Shown here: positions 1 to 5,800 of the stretch, piece by piece
Position numbering within the stretch: the stretch's first letter is position 1
How the letters are laid out: each line of letters opens with the position of its first letter
Source: an uncultured Bacteroidales bacterium
GTDB taxonomy: Bacteria > Bacteroidota > Bacteroidia > Bacteroidales > Muribaculaceae
NCBI GenBank assembly: GCA_947176515.1
Contig: CAMWQZ010000102.1
Coordinates: 1-5,800, forward strand
Length of the DNA stretch: 5,800 nucleotides
Reading direction: 5' to 3'
The notes under the pieces: generated by a model
What the model was told of the DNA's origin: nothing
The model's input: the letters and a program-made list of their open reading frames with translations, nothing else
The model's database searches: none
Translations under genes and position numbers: made by a program

Positions 1-2139
1 TAGGCCGGGCACTTTGCGAGCTACAGCCGCCACTGTATCGGCCACAGCCTGAAGTGTTGCCGCGTCATCGCCTTTAATCTTAAGCTGAATCGGGTATGAC
101 GCCGTTGAATAGCTGAGCTGCTTAAATCTCACGAATGCGTCAGGGAAATAGCTTTGATACTTCTCGGTATAGTCATTGAGCACGTCAATAGTTGCGGCGT
201 TACTGCTGGTGTTGACTATGAACTGCGCGAAGTTAGGACCTCCGACTTGCGGCGCATAAGTGGCTTGGAAGCGTGGCGACGAGCAACCGTGGAACGACGC
301 TATCGAAACCACCCGTGGGTCTTTCGACAATATCCGTTCGAGCGAGTCGGCGACCATAGTCGTGCGTTCTACTGACGTGCCTTCCGGCAGAAATATTTCT
401 ACTGCAAACTGATTGCGTTCTGCAATAGGCATCAGCTGCAGCGGACGAGAAATGAAGAGCCATGAGCCGCCGACTATGCAGATAAGTCCGAGCGCCAATG
501 TTGTCTTAGGCCAAGCGAAACACCAGTCAATCACTTTGTTATAGCCGTTTTGCATCGAAACAAAGAAGCTGAATTTCTTCTTGCCGGAAGCAATGGCCTC
601 TTGCTGAAGCTTGTAAATCGGTTTCTTGATAAGCTTATATTGTAGGAATGGCACAAGCAGTTCTGCCAATATAAGCGAAACAAAGAGGATTATTGTCATG
701 CCCCACGGGAAATCGGTGAGGAAGTCGCGGAACATACCTTTAACCGTTATCAGGAAGGGGAAGAATGTCACTGATATGGCGAGCGTGGCCGAGAATATGG
801 CCTTGAAAAATTCTGTTCCTGACCTTAATGTCGCCGAATAATGATCCATGCCTTCTGAAATCAGTTCTACATAGTCGTCGATAATAACTACCGAGTTGTC
901 GACAATCATGCCTAACGACACGATTAGACATGCCAGTGTCACTGTGTTAAGCTCAATGCCGAACGCATAGAAAAGTCCAAGCGAGATAAAGATTGCAATC
1001 GGTATCGTCGAGGCTGCGATAAGTGCCACGTTGAATGGCAGCAGTAACATAATTACCACCACTACAGCGATTATCGCTACAAGAAGCTCAACAAGAAAGT
1101 AATTTACCGAACTATTGACCACGACAGGTTGGTCAGTGATTTTAAACAACGTCACGCTTTCAGGAATTTCACTCTTGAATGCTTCAAGCTGTTTATCAAC
1201 CTCTGTGCCCATTTCGACGATATTATAACCGTCTTTCATCTGCACACTTAACAGAATACATTTCTGAAAATTGTTAGTGATATAGCTGTCAGGGTCAGGA
1301 TATTCACGCTTAATGTCTGCGATATCACCAAGTTTGACGACACTGCCGTCGGGCGTTGATAGCACAATCATATCTGCGATATCGGCAATCGAACCCACTG
1401 AGCGTTTCACAATTATAGGTTGAGTGTAGTGTCCGTTGCGAAGTGAGCCGCCCGTTGTCTGAAATCCTTGGGCGAGCAGGGTAGCGCCGACTGTTGTCTC
1501 AGACAGAGCGTAATGTTTCAGCTTTTCAGGGTTGAGGTACACAGCAATCTGTTCATTTTGTTTGCCGGTGACGCTCATTGTGCCTACGCTTTCTACAGTG
1601 CGCAGACGCTCTTTGAGTCTGTCCATATAGTCACCCAGTTCACGATATGTCTTGTCATCGCTCTGCATAGTGATAAGGAGCGCCGACGTATCTCCGAAAT
1701 TACTGAGTGTCTCTACTCCGAGGACGCCCGGCGGCAAAGTCAATTTGACTTGGTCCATGCCGATTTTGAACTGATTCCAGAATTCATCGGTGTTTTGTAC
1801 GTCATTATCAAGTTCCACAAATATTATCACCATTCCAGAAGTGATTTGTGAGTGGGTATTTTTCTTGTTGACCTCTTTGTATGAGAATACGTAGTCTTCG
1901 AGAGGTTTGAGGACTTCCTGTTCAATCTGTTCGACTGTCGCGCCCGGATAAACAGCGGCAACAACGCCCTCGCGGATGGTAAACGACGGGAATTCGTTCT
2001 TGTCCATTACTTTAAGAGCATAGATGCCAAATGCTATCAGTACGCACACAAGCAGGATAACCTCCTTGCGATATTTCAAGCCGGCTACCACAATCGGATT
2101 TGGTCGTGACTGAGGCTTATCAGATGTATTTGTTGCCAT
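1..2139 (-). CDS. RND-family efflux transporter, inner-membrane permease subunit (AcrB/HAE-like), 3' end beyond window
   Basis: This is the N-terminal 713 codons of a proton-driven RND pump, which exports drugs, bile-type compounds or other amphiphiles from the periplasm or inner membrane through an adaptor and an outer-membrane channel. The frame is open from the ATG at 2139 to the window edge; family members are usually about 1,020-1,060 residues, so roughly two thirds is present. Visible order: TM1 about residues 26-44, the porter motif YPGATVEQIEQEV at 64-76, the first periplasmic porter half to about 340, TM2-TM6 between about 347 and 500, TM7 about 545-562, then the start of the second periplasmic half. 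TM4 carries VDNSVV (D414, N415) where AcrB has the proton-relay pair D407/D408, so the second Asp is Asn. The gene starts 27 nt after the adaptor stop, with no Shine-Dalgarno but an A-rich leader, and is surely cotranscribed with the adaptor. The substrate cannot be read from the sequence. Family assignment is firm; the subfamily (HAE1 versus HAE2-like) is not. Confidence 0.95.
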   Translation of the reverse strand, partial: MATNTSDKPQSRPNPIVVAGLKYRKEVILLVCVLIAFGIYALKVMDKNEFPSFTIREGVVAAVYPGATVEQIEQEVLKPLEDYVFSYKEVNKKNTHSQITSGMVIIFVELDNDVQNTDEFWNQFKIGMDQVKLTLPPGVLGVETLSNFGDTSALLITMQSDDKTYRELGDYMDRLKERLRTVESVGTMSVTGKQNEQIAVYLNPEKLKHYALSETTVGATLLAQGFQTTGGSLRNGHYTQPIIVKRSVGSIADIADMIVLSTPDGSVVKLGDIADIKREYPDPDSYITNNFQKCILLSVQMKDGYNIVEMGTEVDKQLEAFKSEIPESVTLFKITDQPVVVNSSVNYFLVELLVAIIAVVVVIMLLLPFNVALIAASTIPIAIFISLGLFYAFGIELNTVTLACLIVSLGMIVDNSVVIIDDYVELISEGMDHYSATLRSGTEFFKAIFSATLAISVTFFPFLITVKGMFRDFLTDFPWGMTIILFVSLILAELLVPFLQYKLIKKPIYKLQQEAIASGKKKFSFFVSMQNGYNKVIDWCFAWPKTTLALGLICIVGGSWLFISRPLQLMPIAERNQFAVEIFLPEGTSVERTTMVADSLERILSKDPRVVSIASFHGCSSPRFQATYAPQVGGPNFAQFIVNTSSNAATIDVLNDYTEKYQSYFPDAFVRFKQLSYSTASYPIQLKIKGDDAATLQAVADTVAAVARKVPGL

Positions 2140-2166
2140 AGCTTTGGAGTTTTTTAATGGATAAAA

Positions 2167-3231
2167 TTATCTGATAGCTGTTACATCTGTGCCGGTGCTG
2201 ACTTTTTGCATTCCGGCAACAATCACGCTGTCGCCGGTCGTCAACCCACTTTTAATTATTACGCCGTCGGTCGACAGTTCATCAGCGATAACATCCTTAC
2301 GCTGTGCCTTGCCATCTTTTACGGTCCACACAAATTGTCTGTTATCTGCGCTGAGCAATACAGACTGAGAGGGGAGTGTTACTTGTGATGTATTTTCAAT
2401 AGAGCCTTCATCGCTCAAACCATCAACAGAGACCGTGCCTATCATTCCCGGCAGAATTTTTCCATCAGTGTTGGTTATGTCAAATTTAACGGTATAAGAG
2501 CGTGTCAGTGGGTCAGCAACGACACCTTTACGGCTCAATTTGCCGTTAACTGTCAATCTATCTGCGACATTAAATGTAACCGCGGCTGTCGTTTCAGGTC
2601 CGAATGACGAGATTTCATTTTCAGGAACAGATATGGCGACCTGCAGGTTATTGAGTCCAACTATTTTTACAATCGGCTCGGCAGGAATAACGGTTTGACC
2701 GTCGTTTGCAAACTTTTGTGATACATAGCCACTGATAGGCGAGTGAAGCGAAGCGTCGCTGACGGCGCGTTCAGCCAACGCTGCGGCATTCTCCGCTTGC
2801 TTTAATTTAGCTTGGATTTCTACCCATTTTATATCGGGGAGAGCGTTTGCGTCATGTAATTTTTTAAGACGCTGATATGCGTCGCGAGCTTCTTCGAGTT
2901 CAGCTTGAGCAATATTACGAGAGTTAATAAGGCTTTCGCTCTTGATTTGAGCAATCAACTGACCTTTAGTTACTTTCTGGCCTTCATCAACATATATATT
3001 GGTTATAGTGCCGGGGACAGAAAAACTTACAGTCGATGCGTCGGCTGCGTCAACTGTGCCAGAGTAATTTTGTCCGTCAGATTTTGTGTCTATAGAGCCA
3101 ACAACTTTAACATCAACTCTTACAGGGCCTTCGGCAGTAGCTTTTTCGTGCTTGTCACACCCTGACAAAATACCTGTCAGACCAATCAAGCCCGGCAGAA
3201 ATAATCCTGATAAATAGCTGAAACGAATCAT
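2167..3231 (-). CDS. RND efflux periplasmic adaptor (HlyD/AcrA-type membrane fusion protein), lipoprotein
   Basis: This 354-residue adaptor should bridge the RND pump encoded next to it and an outer-membrane TolC-type channel. The N-terminus is a lipoprotein signal with lipobox LSGC (Cys25), so the mature protein is lipid-anchored facing the periplasm. Domains in order: first beta strands and lipoyl half about 55-96 (VPGTITNIYVDEGQKVTKGQ), a short alpha-helical hairpin about 98-160, the second lipoyl half about 161-192 (SPISGYV, then NDGQTV), a beta-barrel about 195-270 with KILPGMIGTVSV (258-269), and a membrane-proximal domain to the C-terminus (SGLTTGDSVIVAG). Length is normal for the family. 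In the hairpin, R121 and L125 of the TolC-docking RLS motif are present, but the Ser position is Pro132. The ATG at 3231 is chosen because it places a proper signal peptide and no in-frame start lies just upstream. It is the first gene of its operon, following the intergenic region with the terminator. Substrate and regulator are unknown. Confidence 0.95.
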   Translation of the reverse strand: MIRFSYLSGLFLPGLIGLTGILSGCDKHEKATAEGPVRVDVKVVGSIDTKSDGQNYSGTVDAADASTVSFSVPGTITNIYVDEGQKVTKGQLIAQIKSESLINSRNIAQAELEEARDAYQRLKKLHDANALPDIKWVEIQAKLKQAENAAALAERAVSDASLHSPISGYVSQKFANDGQTVIPAEPIVKIVGLNNLQVAISVPENEISSFGPETTAAVTFNVADRLTVNGKLSRKGVVADPLTRSYTVKFDITNTDGKILPGMIGTVSVDGLSDEGSIENTSQVTLPSQSVLLSADNRQFVWTVKDGKAQRKDVIADELSTDGVIIKSGLTTGDSVIVAGMQKVSTGTDVTAIR

Positions 3232-3274
3232 AATGCAATGAATTTATATATTTTATATTTGATATTAAAACATT

Positions 3275-3307
3275 GACACCTACGATTTTGTTTTTACTCT
3301 CAATTAA
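3275..3307 (-). promoter_or_regulatory. possible Bacteroidetes-type promoter for the efflux operon (weak match)
   Basis: The efflux operon must start between the terminator and the adaptor ATG at 3231. On the minus strand, TTAATTG (3301-3307) could serve as the -33 TTTG-like element and TAGGTGTC (3275-3282) as an imperfect -7 TAnnTTTG element, with 18 nt between them. This would leave a very AT-rich leader of about 35-40 nt before the ATG. The match to the Bacteroides sigma-ABfr consensus is partial, and other AT-rich placements (around 3241-3270) are possible, so only the region is well supported, not the exact boxes. Confidence 0.22.
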
Positions 3308-3325
3308 TTTATTAGCAGCTCATAT

Positions 3326-3358
3326 AAAAACAAAGACCCGGCATCCAGTGCCGGGTCT
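3326..3358 (-). terminator. intrinsic terminator of the cydAB-lipoprotein operon
   Basis: A perfect 10-bp GC-rich stem (AGACCCGGCA at 3334-3343 with TGCCGGGTCT at 3349-3358) encloses a 5-nt loop. Four further pairs extend the stem to 3329-3363 after one mismatch. Read on the minus strand, the hairpin is followed by TTGTTTTTATAT, a U-rich tail; on the plus strand no U-tract follows, so it acts on leftward transcripts only. It begins about 30 nt after the lipoprotein stop codon and separates the cyd unit from the efflux operon. Confidence 0.9.
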
Positions 3359-3387
3359 CTGTTGTGAGAACTATAAGATAATTCTAT

Positions 3388-3906
3388 TTAGTTTTTCTTC
3401 TCTGCTTTTTCCCAGCCAGAATCGTCGGACATGTCTTCTACCGATTCAACTACTTCGCTTTCAGAAAATTCAAGAGCTCCGTTAGATGAAGGAGCTTGGT
3501 TGAGCTGACCGAGAGTCTTGATGTCGTTGACAGATGCTGTAATCATTGAAACCATACCGTTAAGTTCGTCGTCACTGATTTCTTGTTTAGCGATTTCGAA
3601 TGATTTTGTCATAGCAGCGCGATAAAAATTAGAGAGGGCCTCTTTTATCGCTTCGCGATCGTTGTCGTTGAGCTCATAAGTTGAGTTGTCGGTAACGATT
3701 TTGTCTGCGGCTTCCATCAGGGGTTGAATCTTTTGGAAATCTTCATCTGAGTTAAATGATTTTATCTCTTTTGTGATTTTATCAAGTGAAGCTACAAATT
3801 CTTCAGCAGGATTATCGGCAGTTGTATTAGCTTTATTTCCACACGACGTCAGCGCCATTATCATAGCGATAAGCGCCACGCTAAAAACTGTTTTGATTGT
3901 TTTCAT
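3388..3906 (-). CDS. small acidic lipoprotein of unknown function, downstream of cydB
   Basis: I do not recognise this family. The 172-residue product has a lipoprotein signal peptide: basic start MKTIK, a hydrophobic core, and lipobox LTSC with Cys22. The residues after the Cys (GNKANTT) lack the acidic lipoprotein export signal of surface-exposed Bacteroidetes lipoproteins, so anchoring facing the periplasm is more likely (inference). The mature part looks largely helical (about 34-72 and 84-133), followed by a low-complexity Ser/Glu/Asp-rich tail (about 144-172) ending in Lys residues. No catalytic or metal-binding motif and no further Cys is seen. The start at 3906 is preferred over an in-frame ATG at 3960, because the latter would add 18 hydrophilic residues before the signal peptide and overlap cydB by 38 nt. 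The gene lies 16 nt after the cydB stop with an A-rich leader (CTTAAAAAA) and before a terminator, so it is probably the last gene of the cyd operon. Whether it serves cytochrome bd is unknown. Confidence 0.85.
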   Translation of the reverse strand: MKTIKTVFSVALIAMIMALTSCGNKANTTADNPAEEFVASLDKITKEIKSFNSDEDFQKIQPLMEAADKIVTDNSTYELNDNDREAIKEALSNFYRAAMTKSFEIAKQEISDDELNGMVSMITASVNDIKTLGQLNQAPSSNGALEFSESEVVESVEDMSDDSGWEKAEKKN

Positions 3907-3922
3907 TTTTTTAAGTTGTTGA

Positions 3923-5065
3923 TTAATATTGGTGAGATTCTTTTTCGAGTTCAGAAGCACTGAGCTTACTGCTGTTCATTTTGCGCCAAACATACCAGAT
4001 ATAGGCGAGGACGAAGGGCACGAGTATTGAAACGTAGCTCATAACCTTGAGAGTGAATATCGAAGAAGAGCTATTGGCAATTGTCAGAGAGCTTGCTGTG
4101 TCGAGAGTTGAGCGATAGTAAGCAGTGTCCTCATATCCGGCAAGGAGGAAGAGCACGATGACCACGAGCACTGTGCCTATGCCGCTGAACCAGATGCCTT
4201 TTTCAAACGTAGTGCTGAAAGCCGAGCGGATGATAGCGTAAAGCACCATTACAACGCCGATTACGAGCAATATTGCCAACGGCCACATTGAAATGAGGTT
4301 TTTCCAATAAATGTAATCTACGGTGATAAACGATCCGTTAGCTTGCTGCTTCACACCGCTTTCAACGAGCATCACAATCAGGAAAGCGACGAAGAGCACT
4401 GCAAAGATGCCACCGTTGATGAGGGTGTTGGTGCGCATGCGCTTTGTGAATGTGTCATCAGCATGAATGTTGTTGATGAAGTAGAGTGCTGCCTGAGTGC
4501 GAGCGAGGAAAAAGACCGCAACGCCGAGCAGGAGGTTTTTCCAGCAGATGATGGCTTCGAGACCTCGGCTGGGCGCCCATTGAGAGATAACGGGAGCACC
4601 CGGCTCAAGAATGTTGGTCTTGGTGACGGTGAAAGCTGCGCCGAAGAACATCATGCCTACTGCCACACCGAGCAGCACACAGCCAAAGAGACCATTGAAC
4701 ATGAGGAAAGAGTCGTAAGTGGCAGTACCGTAGAGGTTGCCGCGCTTACGACGGAACTCGTAGCTGACAGCCTGGACAACGAAGCTCAAAAGAATGAGCA
4801 TCCACAACCAGTATGCACCGCCGAAACTCGTTGAGTAGAATAGGGGGAATGATGCGAAGAACGCTCCGCCAAACACTACGAGAGTAGTAAATGTCAACTC
4901 CCATTTACGCCCTAATGAATTTATCATCAGTTGGCGATAGGCGTTGTCTTTGACGCCGCAGAGCAACGACTGACCGCCCTGAACGAATAACAAAAATACA
5001 AGGGCAGCGCCGAGCACTGCGATGATTAGCCACCAGTAGGCCTGTAATAATTCTAATTCAGTCAT
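3923..5065 (-). CDS. cydB: cytochrome bd quinol oxidase subunit II
   Basis: This is the 380-residue partner of CydA in cytochrome bd, the inner-membrane complex that oxidises quinol and reduces oxygen to water with high affinity. Length matches E. coli CydB (379). About nine membrane segments are visible (roughly 12-28, 60-80, 84-101, 122-142, 174-190, 215-235, 258-280, 291-309, 341-359). Homology to E. coli is clear at WW (11-12), MINS (47-50), GGAFFASFPLFYSTSF (66-81), the SSLTI..SSS..TL stretch (325-339) and the C-terminal VP.VLAYIWYVWRKM region. By eye, the E. coli helix-1 DGFD becomes QGGQ (29-32), and the proton-channel Asp58 position is Glu56 in WELTF; both look like lineage-typical variants. 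The gene starts 12 nt after the cydA stop and is followed after 16 nt by the lipoprotein gene. A soluble charged tail (about 361-380) ends the protein. No cydX-like small subunit gene fits in the following gap. Confidence 0.97.
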   Translation of the reverse strand: MTELELLQAYWWLIIAVLGAALVFLLFVQGGQSLLCGVKDNAYRQLMINSLGRKWELTFTTLVVFGGAFFASFPLFYSTSFGGAYWLWMLILLSFVVQAVSYEFRRKRGNLYGTATYDSFLMFNGLFGCVLLGVAVGMMFFGAAFTVTKTNILEPGAPVISQWAPSRGLEAIICWKNLLLGVAVFFLARTQAALYFINNIHADDTFTKRMRTNTLINGGIFAVLFVAFLIVMLVESGVKQQANGSFITVDYIYWKNLISMWPLAILLVIGVVMVLYAIIRSAFSTTFEKGIWFSGIGTVLVVIVLFLLAGYEDTAYYRSTLDTASSLTIANSSSSIFTLKVMSYVSILVPFVLAYIWYVWRKMNSSKLSASELEKESHQY

Positions 5066-5077
5066 GACTTGATTTTA

Positions 5078-5800
5078 TTATTCGGGTTGTTCGATGTTAT
5101 TTTTAGAAGCCTTATAGATATAACGCAGCATCATGCTGATTTCGGCTGCCAGGAGCATAGTGAACAGCACTGCGAAAATCCAGAATGTCAACTGTACCGA
5201 GCCTGTTGTGACGTCAGAGATGGCGGCGCGTGTCGGCATGAGGTCCTGGATAACCCAGGGCTGGCGACCGACTTCGGCTACAATCCAACCTGCCTGGCTG
5301 CAAATCCAAACGACGGGGATAGAGATGATGCCTACCCAGTGGAGCCACGGTTTTTCAAGCACAGAGGTGCGTCGATAGCAGACAAAGAGCAGAACTATGA
5401 AGAGCAAGAAGAGGTAGCCACCAGCCATAACCATCACTCTGAATGAGTAGAAAGTCAGAGCCACCGGTGGCACGGCTTCTTCAGCCTTGTCAAAGTAACC
5501 ATAACCGAAGTAGCGGAAGTTATTCATCACCTCGGTCTTAGCAGCGTCCATTGCCTGAGTGTCACCGGCAGCTTTGGCCTTGGCGTAGGCGGCGAGAGCT
5601 TCGCGAGCCTGTTTGCCCCGGGCTATGCGTTCAGCATAGCTGTCGGCATAGACAGTGTCGCCGTCGGCAGTGATTGTGCGGCCTTCGATAATGTCGTTGA
5701 TGCCGGGAACGAAAGAATTAGGGTCGTGGTTGGCAAGGATTGAAAGGCCGTAGGGGATAGAGATTTCCCCCTTGATAGCTTCGAGGTTGTCGCCTGGCTT
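5078..5800 (-). CDS. cydA: cytochrome bd quinol oxidase subunit I, C-terminal 240 residues (5' end beyond window)
   Basis: This is the C-terminal 240 residues of the heme-bearing quinol oxidase subunit; the start and the first three to five helices lie beyond the right edge (E. coli CydA is 522 residues). Fragment residues 1-118 are the C-terminal part of the periplasmic Q-loop, including IPYGLSILANHDPN (15-28, compare E. coli IPYALGIIA) and an Ala/Lys-rich helical stretch (55-95). Membrane segments follow at about 112-141, 154-172 and 201-226. YSFRVM contains R121 and M123, equivalent to E. coli R391 and the heme b558 ligand M393. GWIVAEVGRQPW contains W172 and E176, equivalent to W441 and the heme b595 ligand E445, followed by the family signature GRQPW (178-182). 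All visible cofactor residues are intact, so the enzyme should be functional. The heme d ligand and heme b558 His lie outside the window. It is the upstream gene of cydB, 12 nt away. Confidence 0.97.
   Translation of the reverse strand, partial: KPGDNLEAIKGEISIPYGLSILANHDPNSFVPGINDIIEGRTITADGDTVYADSYAERIARGKQAREALAAYAKAKAAGDTQAMDAAKTEVMNNFRYFGYGYFDKAEEAVPPVALTFYSFRVMVMAGGYLFLLFIVLLFVCYRRTSVLEKPWLHWVGIISIPVVWICSQAGWIVAEVGRQPWVIQDLMPTRAAISDVTTGSVQLTFWIFAVLFTMLLAAEISMMLRYIYKASKNNIEQPE

Larger units (their letters stand above)
3232..3387. other. intergenic region between the cyd and efflux operons
   Basis: These 156 nt are the only non-coding stretch longer than 30 nt in the window. They hold the cyd operon terminator at the right, and at the left an AT-rich leader of the adaptor gene, with 3241-3270 almost entirely A/T. 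There is no small ORF with a plausible start, no tRNA or riboswitch-like fold, and no clear operator dyad; the only palindromic string in the leader (atata-ttt-tatat around 3246-3258) is pure A/T and carries little information. Confidence 0.8.

Noticed and set aside
1468..1851. A 127-codon plus-strand open frame opposite the RND transporter gene
   Set aside because: It is a shadow of the RND porter domain, whose minus-strand frame is continuous and clearly homologous.
3246..3258. A short inverted repeat (atata-ttt-tatat) as a possible operator
   Set aside because: It is made only of A and T in an AT-rich leader, so the symmetry is expected by chance; no regulator gene is nearby.
3907..3922. 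Search for a cydX/cydH-like small subunit gene after cydB
   Set aside because: Only 16 nt separate cydB from the lipoprotein gene, and no alternative short membrane ORF fits.
3907..3960. An upstream ATG (3960) extending the lipoprotein by 18 residues
   Set aside because: The extension is hydrophilic, precedes an otherwise standard signal peptide and overlaps cydB; the ATG at 3906 behind an A-rich leader fits better.
4343..4834. A 163-codon open frame on the plus strand opposite cydB
   Set aside because: It lies fully antisense to a well-conserved cydB, its translation is a Glu/His-rich sequence with no domain, and such frames arise from codon bias of the real gene.
5069..5446. A 125-codon plus-strand open frame opposite cydA
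   Set aside because: It is antisense to the conserved GRQPW and heme-ligand region of cydA; the product shows no recognisable fold or signal.

Overview
The window looks like a chromosomal stretch from a Bacteroidales-type bacterium. The family cannot be fixed from sequence alone; a Muribaculaceae or Porphyromonadaceae-like gut commensal would fit. The clues are the CydB sequence style (QGGQ in helix 1, then GRKWE and FFASFPLFYSTSFGGAYW), A/T-rich gene leaders without Shine-Dalgarno motifs, moderate GC content, and lipoprotein signal peptides on two of the five proteins. All recognisable genes lie on the minus strand, so transcription runs from right to left.

Right part (5800 down to 3388): the 3' portion of cydA, complete cydB, and a small lipoprotein gene of unknown function. 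They are separated by 12 and 16 nt and are probably one transcription unit. CydA and CydB form cytochrome bd, the high-affinity quinol oxidase that lets anaerobes and microaerobes consume traces of oxygen. The visible CydA part keeps the heme b558 Met, the heme b595 Glu and the GRQPW motif, and has a long, E. coli-like Q-loop. A strong intrinsic terminator (stem 3334-3358) closes this unit.

Middle (3232-3387): a 156-nt intergenic region holding that terminator and an AT-rich leader, where the promoter of the next operon should lie.

Left part (3231 down to 1): a tripartite efflux pump operon, with a lipid-anchored periplasmic adaptor (membrane fusion protein) followed after 27 nt by the first 713 codons of an RND inner-membrane transporter that runs off the left edge. 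A TolC-like outer-membrane gene is not visible and would be expected further left or elsewhere.

There is no RNA gene, mobile element, CRISPR array or long repeat. Apart from the intergenic region, coding density is almost complete. The window is mostly ordinary housekeeping and efflux content. The points worth a second look are residue-level departures from the E. coli paradigms (RND proton relay, adaptor RLS motif, CydB acidic residues) and the uncharacterised lipoprotein attached to cydAB. I do not see a convincing new system here.
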